DNA of 64,000 bases from Brevibacterium epidermidis NBRC 14811 (GCF_001570805.1 NZ_BCSJ01000001.1:1-64000), one strand, 5' to 3'; counted from the first letter of the stretch, positions 44,737 to 53,134 are shown. Made by a program: numbers and translations. Notes: generated from the sequence alone by a model not told the origin.

Positions 44737-45492
44737 ATGACCGAACAGACTCTGCAAGGCAAGACCATCCTCATCGCAGGAGGCGGGAAGAACCTCGGCG
44801 GACTCATCGCTCGACAGACCGCCGCAGCCGGAGCTGATGTCGCCATCCACTACAACTCGGAATCAACGCGGCCGGAGGCCGAAGAGACTCTCGCGGCCGT
44901 CGAGGCCAGCGGATCGAAGGGCGTTCTGCTCACCGGAGATCTCACCGAGCCCGCCACCGTCGAGAAACTCTTCGACGATGCCGTCTCGGCACTGGGGTCC
45001 ATCGATATCGCGGTGAATACGACGGGCAAGGTTCTGCGCAAACCCATTACGGAGACCACCGAGGACGAGTACGACGCGATGTTCGACATCAACGCGAAGG
45101 CCGCCTACTTCTTCATCAAGGAGGCAGGCAGGCATCTGGCCGACAACGGCAAGATCGTCACCATCGTCACCGCTCTGCTCGCGGCGTTCACCGACGGCTA
45201 TTCCACATACGCCGGCGGCAAGAGTCCGGTCGAGCATTTCACCCGAGCCGCGGCGAAGGAATATGCCGACCGCGGGATCTCCGTCACCGCCATCGCGCCC
45301 GGCCCCATGGACACACCGTTCTTCTATGGCCAGGAGACCCCGGAACGGGTGGAGTTCCACAAATCGCAGGGCATGGGCAACCGTCTGACCCAAATCGAGG
45401 ACATCGCGCCGATCGTGCGCTTCCTCGCAACGGAAGGCGGCTGGATCACCGGGCAGACGATCTTCGCCAACGGCGGTTACACCACCCGCTGA
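44737..45492 (+). CDS. Short-chain dehydrogenase/reductase
   Basis: 251 aa classical SDR. Cofactor motif AGGGKNLGG (about 14-22), NTTG in place of NNAG, and the active-site pair in YSTYAGGKS (Tyr and Lys). IAPGPMDTPFFYG follows the active site. Ribosome-binding site CGGAGATT. Divergent from TetR and followed at 85 bp by a SnoaL-like protein, probably co-transcribed. Substrate unknown. Confidence 0.9.
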   Translation: MTEQTLQGKTILIAGGGKNLGGLIARQTAAAGADVAIHYNSESTRPEAEETLAAVEASGSKGVLLTGDLTEPATVEKLFDDAVSALGSIDIAVNTTGKVLRKPITETTEDEYDAMFDINAKAAYFFIKEAGRHLADNGKIVTIVTALLAAFTDGYSTYAGGKSPVEHFTRAAAKEYADRGISVTAIAPGPMDTPFFYGQETPERVEFHKSQGMGNRLTQIEDIAPIVRFLATEGGWITGQTIFANGGYTTR

Positions 45493-45577
45493 GGCGGATT
45501 CGACACCTCAGTCACACTCATTGCCCAACCGACAACCACATCCCGACAGCACATATCTCAACAGCACAGGAGCACAT

Positions 45578-45907
45578 ATGTCAGACCTGCAGATTCCCGA
45601 ACCCGTCGCCGGCTTCATCGACACCGTCAACGCTCACGACAACCAGGGCTTCCTGGACGCATTCACCCCCGATGGCACTGTCGACGACTGGGGACGCGAG
45701 TTCCAGGGCCGGGAGGCCATCAAGGCCTGGAGCGATAAGGAATTCATCGGTGCAACCGGCGTCCTCACGCCCGAGGATGTCACCGTCGACGGAAACGACG
45801 TCACCATCATCGGCGATTGGCGCTCCACCCACGCCAACGGTCGGTCATCGTTCGCCTTCGTCATCGACGGCGACAAACTGAGCAGGATGACGATCCGCGA
45901 AGGGTGA
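45578..45907 (+). CDS. SnoaL/NTF2-like protein
   Basis: 109 aa single NTF2-fold domain: VAGFIDTVNAHDNQGFLDAFTPDGTVDDWGREFQGREAIKAW then IIGDWRSTHANGRSSFAFVI. These small proteins act as isomerases/hydratases or ligand carriers. ATG preceded by CAGGAGCACAT. Directly downstream of the SDR gene and likely its partner under the same TetR regulator. Confidence 0.88.
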   Translation: MSDLQIPEPVAGFIDTVNAHDNQGFLDAFTPDGTVDDWGREFQGREAIKAWSDKEFIGATGVLTPEDVTVDGNDVTIIGDWRSTHANGRSSFAFVIDGDKLSRMTIREG

Positions 45908-45951
45908 CAGACGGCGGAGGGGGCGGCTTCGGCATATGACAGAATGACGAA

Positions 45952-46482
45952 ATGTCCGAAGCCCGCCCCCTCCACCTGCGCCTGCCCTATTTGGGCCTCA
46001 CTCTCATCGGCGGCAGCCTCGGTACCGCGGCACGTGAGGCAATCAGCCTCGCCGTGTCCGATGTCGACGGCATCCCAGTGGCGATCTTCGGGATCAACAT
46101 CCTCGGCGCCTTCTGCCTGGGACTCCTCCTGTCCGCGCTGTCTCGGATGGGACCGGACGTCGGGATGCGTCAGAAGATGCGCATCCTCATCGGCACCGGA
46201 TTCATGGGCGGGTTCACCACATACAGTGCACTGGCCGCGGACGCGGCGAGCCTCCTCGGCGAAGGTCGGGTAGGTGCGGGGCTTCTCTACGGTCTGGTCA
46301 CCATCGTCATCGGCGGACTGGCCACCTGGGCTGGCATCGCGCTGGCATCGGCCCGCCGACGGAACGCTTCAGCGGGGCCGTCATCACCCGCATCGACGGC
46401 GTCCCCCGAAACACCTGAATCCCTCGACGAACCAATCTCGTCCCCCGAGCCCTCATCGCACGAAGGCGGTGATGACCGATGA
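45952..46482 (+). CDS. crcB: Fluoride channel protein CrcB/Fluc, first subunit
   Basis: 176 aa with four helices and the Fluc signatures GGSLGTAARE, FGINILGAFCLG and IGTGFMGGFTTYS. Fluc channels lower cytoplasmic fluoride; two-gene forms make heterodimers. Its C-terminus is extended by about 45 Ser/Pro/Glu residues not needed for the fold. Overlaps the next gene by four bases. No fluoride riboswitch was recognised upstream. Confidence 0.92.
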   Translation: MSEARPLHLRLPYLGLTLIGGSLGTAAREAISLAVSDVDGIPVAIFGINILGAFCLGLLLSALSRMGPDVGMRQKMRILIGTGFMGGFTTYSALAADAASLLGEGRVGAGLLYGLVTIVIGGLATWAGIALASARRRNASAGPSSPASTASPETPESLDEPISSPEPSSHEGGDDR

Positions 46483-46856
46483 CCCCGATGCTCTTCATCG
46501 GCATCGCGATCGCCGGGGGCCTCGGGGCCGTGGCGCGCATGCTCTTCGACGGCGCCTTCAAGGTGTGGAGCCCTCGGTCGACACCGTGGTCCACTCTGCT
46601 CATCAACGTCTCGGGTTCATTCGTCCTCGGGCTGCTCACCGGGCTGGCCGGAGCGAACCTGCTGCCGGAGGACTGGCATCTGGTGCTCGGCACCGGGTTC
46701 CTCGGCGGGTATACGACGTTTTCCACGGCGAGCTTCGAGACCGTGAAGCTCATCGAGGAACGCAAGTGGGGCTCGAGCCTGCTCAGCGGAATCGGCACAT
46801 TGATCTTCGCCACTGCCGCCTCCGGACTCGGGCTGTGGGCCGGCGGACTGTTCTGA
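46479..46856 (+). CDS. crcB: Fluoride channel protein CrcB/Fluc, second subunit
   Basis: 125 aa, four helices, with GGLGAVARMLFDG, LINVSGSFVLG and LGTGFLGGYTTFSTASFE. ATGA overlap with the first subunit gene shows translational coupling and supports a heterodimeric channel with one chain from each gene. Last gene of the pair; a GC-rich hairpin follows at about 47011. Confidence 0.93.
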   Translation: MTPMLFIGIAIAGGLGAVARMLFDGAFKVWSPRSTPWSTLLINVSGSFVLGLLTGLAGANLLPEDWHLVLGTGFLGGYTTFSTASFETVKLIEERKWGSSLLSGIGTLIFATAASGLGLWAGGLF

Positions 46857-47010
46857 GCCACGATCGGCCGTTTCGAACTCAGCCGCATATCGACACGTCC
46901 ACCCTCAGCGAGGCGCTGGTCGCACAGACGCAGAACGGCCCAGTTGAAAGCGAAGAGCCCATGTTCAAACGTGAGCTATTCACCTTAAACTGGCCCGACA
47001 GCGAATGGGC

Positions 47011-47038
47011 CCCGGTCCGCGAGCACGCGGGCCCCGGG
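47011..47038. terminator. GC-rich hairpin between convergent crcB and OYE genes
   Basis: CCGCG/CGCGG stem with loop AGCA, extended outward by CCCGG/CCGGG with a two-base bulge. No T-run. Confidence 0.45.
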
Positions 47039-47068
47039 CCGACAGCGCCTCAGCTCCGCAACGCCGGT

Positions 47069-48145
47069 TCAGTTGTAGGCGCGGTGGTACTGAGCCGGAC
47101 GGTAGTCGATGTCAAAGCGCAGGGCGTCGGCAGCGCGCAGCGCGAAGTTCGGATCGCGCAGGTACTCACGGCCCACGAGGATCGCATCGGCCTGTCCGGT
47201 GGCCAGAATGTGCTCACCCTGGAACGGTTCGTTGATGAGGCCGACGGCCGCGGTCGGCAGTCCCGATCCCTGACGCACGCCGGCGGCCAGGTTCGTCTGG
47301 TAACCGGGGCCGACGGGGATCTTCGCCATCACATTGCCGCCGGAGGAGACGTCGATGAGGTCGACTCCGTGCTCCTTGAGCCATCCGGCGACCTCGACGG
47401 TGTCCTCGAGGCTCAGTCCGCCCTCGGTCCAATCCGTGGCCGACAGGCGCACGAACACGGGAACGTCCTCGCCCACCTCGGCGCGGGTGGCGTCGACGAT
47501 CTCGAGCAGCAGACGAGCCCGGTTCTCCAGGGTTCCGCCGTAGGAGTCGGTGCGGGTGTTGCTCAGCGGCGACAGGAACTCGTGGACGAGGTACCCGTGC
47601 GCGGCGTGGATCTCGACGAAGTCGAACCCGGCCTCGATCGCCCGGCGCGCCGAGGATCGGAAGGCTTCGACCACCTCGGCGATCTCCGCCTCGGTCAGGG
47701 CACGCGGTTCGGCGAGTCCGTCGAAGGCCAGTGCGGACGGAGCCACGGTCTGCCAACCGCCTTCGTCGACGGGCACGCTGCCGTCGCCGTCGGTCCCCCA
47801 TTCGGGATAGGTCGAGGCCTTGCGGCCTGCGTGGGCGAGCTGGATGCCGGCGGCAGTGCCCTGCGAGTGGAGGAAGTCGACGACCGGGACGAACGCGTCG
47901 CGCTGCTCGTCGTTCCACAGTCCCAGGTCCTTGGCCGAGATCCGCGCCTCGGGAGTGACTCCGGTGGCTTCGACGATGACGGCGCCCGCTCCCCCGCGGG
48001 CCATCGCACCGTAGTGGACGGTGTGCCACGGTGCGGGAACTCCGTCGAGGGTTTCGACGGAGTACTGGCACATGGGCGGAACCCAGATGCGGTTGCGGAA
48101 CGTGAGTCCGCGCAGGGTGAGCGGTTCGAACAGCAGATGAGACAT
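47069..48145 (-). CDS. Old yellow enzyme, YqjM-like NADPH:flavin ene-reductase
   Basis: 358 aa TIM barrel binding FMN. Thermophilic-like/YqjM class markers: Cys26 in PPMCQYS, His180 and His183 in EIHAAHGYLVHEFLSPLSN, and Arg-rich FMN-phosphate loop near GREYLRDPNFAL. Reduces activated C=C bonds. Divergent from a small ArsR-type regulator with repeated TTTCGTAC half-sites between the genes, so expression is probably inducible, perhaps by electrophiles or thiol stress as for other OYE genes. Confidence 0.93.
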   Translation of the reverse strand: MSHLLFEPLTLRGLTFRNRIWVPPMCQYSVETLDGVPAPWHTVHYGAMARGGAGAVIVEATGVTPEARISAKDLGLWNDEQRDAFVPVVDFLHSQGTAAGIQLAHAGRKASTYPEWGTDGDGSVPVDEGGWQTVAPSALAFDGLAEPRALTEAEIAEVVEAFRSSARRAIEAGFDFVEIHAAHGYLVHEFLSPLSNTRTDSYGGTLENRARLLLEIVDATRAEVGEDVPVFVRLSATDWTEGGLSLEDTVEVAGWLKEHGVDLIDVSSGGNVMAKIPVGPGYQTNLAAGVRQGSGLPTAAVGLINEPFQGEHILATGQADAILVGREYLRDPNFALRAADALRFDIDYRPAQYHRAYN

Positions 48146-48192
48146 AGCACCTCGTGATCTCGTCGAGAATGGTCGTTCGGAAGTATGAGATT

Positions 48193-48252
48193 CTTCGTAC
48201 TTCGGGTTCGGACTGTACTACGAAAAATTTCGTACTACCAAATGTTTCGTAC
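48193..48252. promoter_or_regulatory. Cluster of TTTCGTAC half-sites between OYE and ArsR genes
   Basis: Copies at 48228-48235 and 48245-48252 (17 bases apart), a near copy CTTCGTAC at 48193-48200, and an inverted GTACTACGAAA at 48215-48225. Likely binding sites of the adjacent ArsR-type regulator. Confidence 0.6.
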
Positions 48253-48344
48253 AATAGGCGGACACGACATCATCTGCGACCGTTGACTGCTAAGACAGCC
48301 GACCCAGCCGCAGACCGAGACGATGGCGAGACGGGAGGCTCCTG

Positions 48345-48689
48345 ATGCGCACACTCGACCACCCCGGCCGGGACGAGATGAGACTCGACACCGTGCTGGC
48401 GGCTCTCGCCGACCCGGTTCGCCGCACCGTCGCCTGTAAACTCAACGACGCTTTCGGCGATCACGCGTGTGCGACCTTCGAGCTGCCGGTGTCGAAGTCC
48501 ACGGCGACCTATCACTTCCGCACTCTGCGCGAAGCGGGAGTGATCCGCCAGGAGTATGAGGGCACGAAGATCATGAACACCCTGCGCAAGGATGACCTCG
48601 ACGCCCGCTTCCCCGGCCTCCTCGACGCCGTGTTCGCCGCCCAGGACATCGAACGCGCCGAGGCGACCGCCCCCGATTCCCGAAACTGA
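48345..48689 (+). CDS. ArsR-type winged-helix regulator
   Basis: 114 aa with LDTVLAALADPVRRTVACKLN as recognition-scaffold opening and KSTATYHFRTLREAGVIRQEYEGTK as HTH and wing. Two Cys (in VACKL and HACATF) could sense thiol-reactive compounds; no ArsR metal motif CVC is present. Ribosome-binding site GGGAGG. Divergent from the OYE gene, which it most likely represses. Confidence 0.88.
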   Translation: MRTLDHPGRDEMRLDTVLAALADPVRRTVACKLNDAFGDHACATFELPVSKSTATYHFRTLREAGVIRQEYEGTKIMNTLRKDDLDARFPGLLDAVFAAQDIERAEATAPDSRN

Positions 48690-48771
48690 CCTGACCGAGT
48701 CGCCTCCGCCCAGACGCGCGAACAGGCCCCTCTCCCCCGCGTGAGCCGCGTCCCTCACCCACGATCGAAAA

Positions 48772-48830
48772 TTAAGTGTGCTCAAATTGCCCGCTACTGG
48801 TGGGTAGACGTGCAATCTGCGCACACTTAA
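48772..48830. other. 59-bp interrupted palindrome after the ArsR gene
   Basis: TTAAGTGTGC (48772-48781) and its complement (48821-48830) flank an inner ATTGC/GCAAT pair. It may end the ArsR transcript or bind a regulator. The rest of 48690-48888 shows nothing else. Confidence 0.4.
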
Positions 48831-48888
48831 CTCGCATTCGGCACGGCCGCCAGCCTCATGGCATGGCCGTATCGATTCGAAACCGTCC

Positions 48889-49000
48889 TCAGCCCGGCCG
48901 CACCGACACCAGCATCGTGAGCGTGCCAGCCTGGACGACCCTGTCGTTCTGATTGAGCACCTCGATGCGGAAGTCGACGATGTCGTCGGACCGGGGCTCA
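48889..49000 (-). pseudogene. 3' remnant of a MaoC-like dehydratase gene
   Basis: Minus-strand frame reads SDDIVDFRIEVLNQND, then RVVQAGTLTMLVSVRPG and a stop. This matches the C-terminal strand of MaoC/R-hydratase proteins (FRVEVLNQ-x-GEVV pattern). No start or upstream portion exists: the frame runs into the 3' end of the MFS gene. It looks like a gene truncated by the rearrangement that placed the MFS gene here. About 38 residues remain. Confidence 0.5.
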
Positions 49001-50467
49001 GCTCCTGACCGGCTGCCCTTCCTCCCGGGCCTTGGCCCGACCGCGAGCAAGATCGACCAGTCCGATGATTCCGGCGAAGACGATGACGAGCGCGATGAAC
49101 CCGAAGCCCGCGACGATGGCCGCGCCGTATCCGGCGATCGGCTGGACGACGAAGAACACGGCGGTGACGATCGCGATGCCGATGGCCGTGCCCACTCGCT
49201 GCCCGGTCTGCATCACACCGCCGGAGCTTCCCGCGTAGTCGACGGGAACCTCGGCCAGGGTGAGCGTCTGATTCGGGCTGATCGCCATGCCCTGCCCGAG
49301 ACCGGTGACCCCGAGGGTCAGCAGCAGCCACCAGATGCTGACTCCCCAGGACTCATGGGCCAACACGAGGAGCGCCGAGGCGACGACCCCGGTCAGACCG
49401 ATTGCGACCCCGAGGACGACCATCTTCCGGCCGAAGGTGAGCACGACACGGCCGGCCGCCTGTGCTGCGATCGCCGAGAGCAGCGCCGAGGGCAGACCGA
49501 CGAGGCCCGCATGGAGGGCGGGGAATCCGAGACCGTTCTGCAGGTAGAGCGCGACGATGACCCAGATGCCGGGCATGCCGACGAAATACATCGACGTCAG
49601 CGATGCCCCGTAGGCGAAGCTGCGTGTCCTGAACAGCTGCATGTCGACCATCGGTGATCCGCCTCGGCGGGAGTACCGGTTCTCCCACCGCACCCACAGC
49701 CAGACGACGGCGGCACCGACCGGGACGAGGGCATAGATCCAGGCACCTGCGCTGCGCTCGAGGAAGGGCAGCATGACCAGCAACGTGCCCACGGCGAGCA
49801 GAACGAGCCCGACCGGGTCGAAGTCGGCGCGACGCCGGCCGTGCGGACCTGGCTCGGCGCCGGCACCGACCCACGCGCTCTGCGGCAGCCAGAACCGGCC
49901 GAGGATGATCGCGGCCAGGGCGATCGGCACGTTGATGAGGAACGCCGAACGCCATCCCCATTCCTCGCCGAGCACGGCGATGAGCCCGCCACCGAGGACG
50001 GGCCCGATGCCCACGGAGACGCCGACGATCGTGCCGAACATCCCGAAGGCGCGACCGCGGACCTTGCCGTGGAAGTACTGCTGGAGCATCCCCACGCCCT
50101 GGGGGCTGAGCAGACCGGAGCCCAGCCCCATGACGACACGGGCGATGTTGAGCACGAGCGGGTCCGGGGACAGTCCCGAGATGAGGGAACCGAGGGCGAA
50201 GACACTGACGCCGATGACGAAGAGCCGACCACGGCCGAAGAGGTCACCGGCTCGGCCGGCGGCCACGAGCAGCACGCCGAACGCGAGCGTATACCCCGAG
50301 AGCACCCACTGGATCGCCGAATTCGAGGCGCCGATCGAGCGCTGCATGTCGGGGAGGATGACATTGACGATCGAGACGCTCAGCAGCGACATGAACATCG
50401 GGACGAGCATCACCGCCAGGATCTTGCGCTGCTCTGCCGTCATGACCGTCTCGGAAACATTACCCAT
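48998..50467 (-). CDS. MFS exporter, DHA2-like
   Basis: 489 aa with about 14 helices. Motif A region AAGRAGDLFGRGRLFVIG, motif C-like MGLGSGLLSPQGVGMLQQYF and GIGPVLGGGL are clear. The central loop contains SRRGGSP written by a CGCCGAGGCGG element. Start uncertain: ATG 50467 lacks a good ribosome-binding site, while ATG 50443 is preceded by GAGACGG. No regulator adjacent. Its stop abuts the MaoC remnant. Substrate unknown. Confidence 0.88.
   Translation of the reverse strand: MGNVSETVMTAEQRKILAVMLVPMFMSLLSVSIVNVILPDMQRSIGASNSAIQWVLSGYTLAFGVLLVAAGRAGDLFGRGRLFVIGVSVFALGSLISGLSPDPLVLNIARVVMGLGSGLLSPQGVGMLQQYFHGKVRGRAFGMFGTIVGVSVGIGPVLGGGLIAVLGEEWGWRSAFLINVPIALAAIILGRFWLPQSAWVGAGAEPGPHGRRRADFDPVGLVLLAVGTLLVMLPFLERSAGAWIYALVPVGAAVVWLWVRWENRYSRRGGSPMVDMQLFRTRSFAYGASLTSMYFVGMPGIWVIVALYLQNGLGFPALHAGLVGLPSALLSAIAAQAAGRVVLTFGRKMVVLGVAIGLTGVVASALLVLAHESWGVSIWWLLLTLGVTGLGQGMAISPNQTLTLAEVPVDYAGSSGGVMQTGQRVGTAIGIAIVTAVFFVVQPIAGYGAAIVAGFGFIALVIVFAGIIGLVDLARGRAKAREEGQPVRS
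49659..49669 (-). repeat. CGCCGAGGCGG element in the MFS exporter gene
   Basis: Exact copy of the 11-mer, read RRGGS in a hydrophilic loop, a different frame from the AASA copies. Confidence 0.65.
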
Positions 50468-50502
50468 TCATATAGTTCTACGCCGCCCTGCCGACAAGCA
50501 CA

Positions 50503-50679
50503 ATCGGCCTCCGTGGTGCGTTTGCTCACGCACCGCGGAGGCCGATGTATCCGCCGACGGTGCGGCGGGCATGGGCGTCGTCGAGGCCGATCTGTGCCAC
50601 TGACCGGTCCGCAGACCCGAGGAACAGCCCCTCGTTCTCAGACGCGACTGGGGCTGCGAGCGATTGCTCGCAGCCCCAG
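50503..50679 (-). terminator. Two hairpins downstream of the cupin operon
   Basis: Hairpin A: 50503-50520 against 50529-50546 (17 of 18 pairs, loop of eight). Hairpin B: CTGGGGCTGCGAGC (50648-50661) and exact complement (50666-50679), loop GATT. B is nearer the cupin stop and the better terminator candidate. The 286-bp gap holds no gene. Confidence 0.65.
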
Positions 50680-50753
50680 AATGACGGACGGTGCAGCTCA
50701 CCTGCTCATTCGCGTCGAATATGGCAGGATACTCTGTTCGCAGATTCGAATGG

Positions 50754-51212
50754 TCACGACCGATAGTCGATTTCGATATCGGCGATGTCCTGGTCCTCGA
50801 GATTCACGACGATGTTGTCCGGAGTGCGAGTGGTCATCCAGATCAGCTCTTCGGTCTTGCTCGCATTGCCTTCGATGTGGGGCATATACGGCGGCACGAA
50901 GACGAAGTCCCCCTCCTCCATATAGACGATCTGCTCGTAGCGCTCGCCGTAGCGGATGAACCCGCGGCCCTTGAAGATGTACCCACCGGTCTCGGCCTCA
51001 CCGTGATGGTGAGCGGCTGAGATCTCACCAGGGCCGGTGTGGACCTTGCCGAACCAGAGGTTCGATGCTTTCGAGTTCTCGCGTGATACGCCCGAGACGC
51101 GGCGGGCATTCGCCGTCTGTCCCGGAGCCTCGTGCAGGTCATTCGCTCTCTGCACGGAGAAGAGGTCGACATTGCGATTGATGTCGAAGCCATCGCTGCT
51201 GTTGGTGGTCAT
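50754..51212 (-). CDS. Cupin-domain protein
   Basis: 152 aa single cupin. Motif 1 is SAAHHHGEAETGGYIFKGRGF with the His-His-Glu metal set, motif 2 GDFVFVPPYMPHIEGN with the last His. ATG preceded by AAAGGGAACACC. Last gene of a MaoC-acyl-CoA dehydrogenase-cupin operon. It is far too short for gentisate-type dioxygenases; it may be an isomerase, a small dioxygenase or a binding protein in the cluster's pathway. Confidence 0.88.
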   Translation of the reverse strand: MTTNSSDGFDINRNVDLFSVQRANDLHEAPGQTANARRVSGVSRENSKASNLWFGKVHTGPGEISAAHHHGEAETGGYIFKGRGFIRYGERYEQIVYMEEGDFVFVPPYMPHIEGNASKTEELIWMTTRTPDNIVVNLEDQDIADIEIDYRS

Positions 51213-51312
51213 GGTGTTCCCTTTCTTTCTCGTTCTGTTGTCGAAGCGGATCAAGATCCTGTCGGTCGGTCCCCTACTCGGAGTTCTCCTCTGCCTCGGC
51301 GGGTCGTTCCGC

Positions 51313-52551
51313 TCAGGTGGAGCGAGGGAGTCCGAGATGTCGTTGTGCGAGCTGATTGCGAATCATCTCGTCTGTCAGCGGCGCAAAGGTGTAGAGGCGC
51401 GCGTCTCGGAAATATCGCTGCATGGGTAGGTGACGGTGGAAGCCCCACCCGCCCATCACCCGCATTCCGATATCGGTGGCGGTCGTCGCGGCTTCCGAGG
51501 CTGAGAGTTTGGCAAGACCGGAGAGGTTCTCCACCGCTTCACCAGATCCCTGGTCGGACATCTCCGCCCCGTTGTAGAGGAGATGACGAGCCGACTCGGT
51601 GCGCGTGAGCGCGTCGACGAGGGGGTGCTGAAGTCCCTGGAACGACCCGATCGGCTTGTCGAATGCATGGCGACCATTCGCATAGTCGACGGCACAGGAC
51701 AGAGCCCCGCGAGCTATACCCAATGCCACGGCGGCCCCGTTGAGTCGTTCGCCGTTGAGTGTGGCGAGGACATTTCTGAATCCGGATCCGACGTCGCCGA
51801 GGACGTTCTCCGCCGGCACTGCCACATCCTCGAGGATGACGTCGGCCTGCTCGAGGCCGCGGATGCCCATCGTGTCGATCGGCGTCGTCGTGATCCCGGG
51901 GGTATCGCGCGGAATGATGAACATCGAGATTCCGTCGATGCCGGACTTCTCCACCGCCGAGGTGCGGGCGAGGAGGATGATGAATGTGGCCGTCGACGCT
52001 CCGCCGATCCATTTCTTCGCGCCATTGATCAGCCAAGTGCCATCGGGGGCCCTGCGCGCCCATGTCGCCATCTGGCGGGCCACATCGGTGCCCCCGGCGG
52101 GTTCGCTCAGCCCGAAGGACATTCGTGCGGAACCCGAGAGGAGAGGACCGAGCCATTCGGCCTTCTGATCCCCCGTTCCGTACCGATGGAGGAGTTCGAC
52201 ACCCATGTATTGGACGACCATGCTCACACCGATCGAAGTGGCACCGGCACCGAGCTCTTCGAGCACCGTGACCTGGCTGGTGTGGCTCGGCCCCCGACCG
52301 TCGACGTCAGCCTCGAGTCCGACCAGTCCTTCGGCGGCGAGCGCCTCGTACAGCTCGAAGTCGTAGGTCTCGTCTTCATCATGCCGGTTCAGCCGCTGCG
52401 GGCTGGTCACCGCGTGAAGGGTTCGGCGAACTCGCGTGCGCAGGTCTGTGATCGCCGGGCTGTCACCTCGGGTCGAGAAAGGCACCGCGCCGTCGGCACC
52501 GAGATCAACCGGCTCTGTGAAACTGTCAATCATCGTCATCGTCGGACTCAT
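51313..52551 (-). CDS. Acyl-CoA dehydrogenase
   Basis: 412 aa FAD enzyme. Motifs: RMSFGLSEPAGGTDVARQMATWARR (FAD/substrate contact), KKWIGGASTATFIILLART and the C-terminal GGWGFHRHLPMQRYFRDARLYTFAPLTDEMIRNQLA, where the usual catalytic Glu region lies near LVDALTRTES. Removes two hydrogens from an acyl-CoA, passing electrons to ETF. ATGA overlap with the MaoC gene upstream. Part of the TetR-controlled catabolic cluster. Confidence 0.92.
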   Translation of the reverse strand: MSPTMTMIDSFTEPVDLGADGAVPFSTRGDSPAITDLRTRVRRTLHAVTSPQRLNRHDEDETYDFELYEALAAEGLVGLEADVDGRGPSHTSQVTVLEELGAGATSIGVSMVVQYMGVELLHRYGTGDQKAEWLGPLLSGSARMSFGLSEPAGGTDVARQMATWARRAPDGTWLINGAKKWIGGASTATFIILLARTSAVEKSGIDGISMFIIPRDTPGITTTPIDTMGIRGLEQADVILEDVAVPAENVLGDVGSGFRNVLATLNGERLNGAAVALGIARGALSCAVDYANGRHAFDKPIGSFQGLQHPLVDALTRTESARHLLYNGAEMSDQGSGEAVENLSGLAKLSASEAATTATDIGMRVMGGWGFHRHLPMQRYFRDARLYTFAPLTDEMIRNQLAQRHLGLPRST

Positions 52552-53036
52552 TCTCCTCCGCCGTCTCGGCGGGAGATGAGGAACGAGCTGCGGAATGTCA
52601 TCACCGTCGACCCATCCTGCTTCTTCACCTCGTAGGCCAGAGACCACAGACCCCTGCCCGGCTTACTCGTCGTCCGCGCCTCGACGACAGTCGCCTCGGC
52701 GTGGACAGTGTCGTCGATGAAGACCGGGTTCATTGCACGGACCTCGTCGAGGCCGAGCCACGCTTCGACATGGGTGAAGTATCCGGTCTGAGTGAGCAGC
52801 CCCAGTGCCACAGACAGCGTCAGTGGCCCATGGCCTATCCTCTGACCGAACGGTGTGGCTGCCGCATATTCGGAGTTGAGATGAAGCGAGACCCAATCTC
52901 CGGTCAGCCCGGCCCATTGGACGAGGTGCGCATCTGTGATCGTCAGCCCGGGGCTGATGACGACGTCTCCCTCTTGCAGGTCTTCCCAGAAATGATCCGG
53001 GCGACCCTTCACCTGTCCGATCTCGACTGTGTCCAC
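52548..53036 (-). CDS. MaoC-like acyl-CoA dehydratase (first of two)
   Basis: 162 aa hot-dog-fold hydratase: HFWEDLQEGDVVISPGLTITDAHLVQWAGLTGDWVSLHLN, PFGQRIGHGPLTLSVALGLL and NPVFIDDTVHAEATVVE. The Asp/His pair of the R-hydratase motif appears as DWVSLH. GTG start chosen because CGGAGGAAAGTC precedes it; an upstream TTG frame would run through the operator. First gene of the leftward operon, divergent from the carboxylase beta gene. It hydrates an enoyl-CoA or dehydrates a hydroxyacyl-CoA. Confidence 0.85.
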   Translation of the reverse strand: MDTVEIGQVKGRPDHFWEDLQEGDVVISPGLTITDAHLVQWAGLTGDWVSLHLNSEYAAATPFGQRIGHGPLTLSVALGLLTQTGYFTHVEAWLGLDEVRAMNPVFIDDTVHAEATVVEARTTSKPGRGLWSLAYEVKKQDGSTVMTFRSSFLISRRDGGGE

Positions 53037-53118
53037 GACTTTCCTCCGTACCTCACCGCGAGGACGAGGCCCCGGGATGTTGATCGATTTCTTCTCGTCT
53101 CCCGACAACTATAGACTA

Positions 53119-53134
53119 GCGAACGCTTGTTCGT
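53119..53134. promoter_or_regulatory. TetR operator copy 1 (MaoC/carboxylase divergent promoter)
   Basis: Core CGAACGCTTGTTCG at 53120-53133, identical to 56661-56674. TATACT at 53134-53139 is a -10 candidate for the carboxylase gene and ACTATA at 53108-53113 (minus-strand TATAGT) for the MaoC gene, so one bound protein could block both directions. Confidence 0.8.

Noticed and set aside
45900-45951. Fluoride riboswitch upstream of the crcB pair
   Set aside because: The gap after the SnoaL gene is only about 45 bases and shows no fold matching the fluoride aptamer.
47214-48254. 346-codon minus-strand frame overlapping the OYE gene
   Set aside because: Extremely Arg-rich out-of-frame shadow of the OYE coding sequence.
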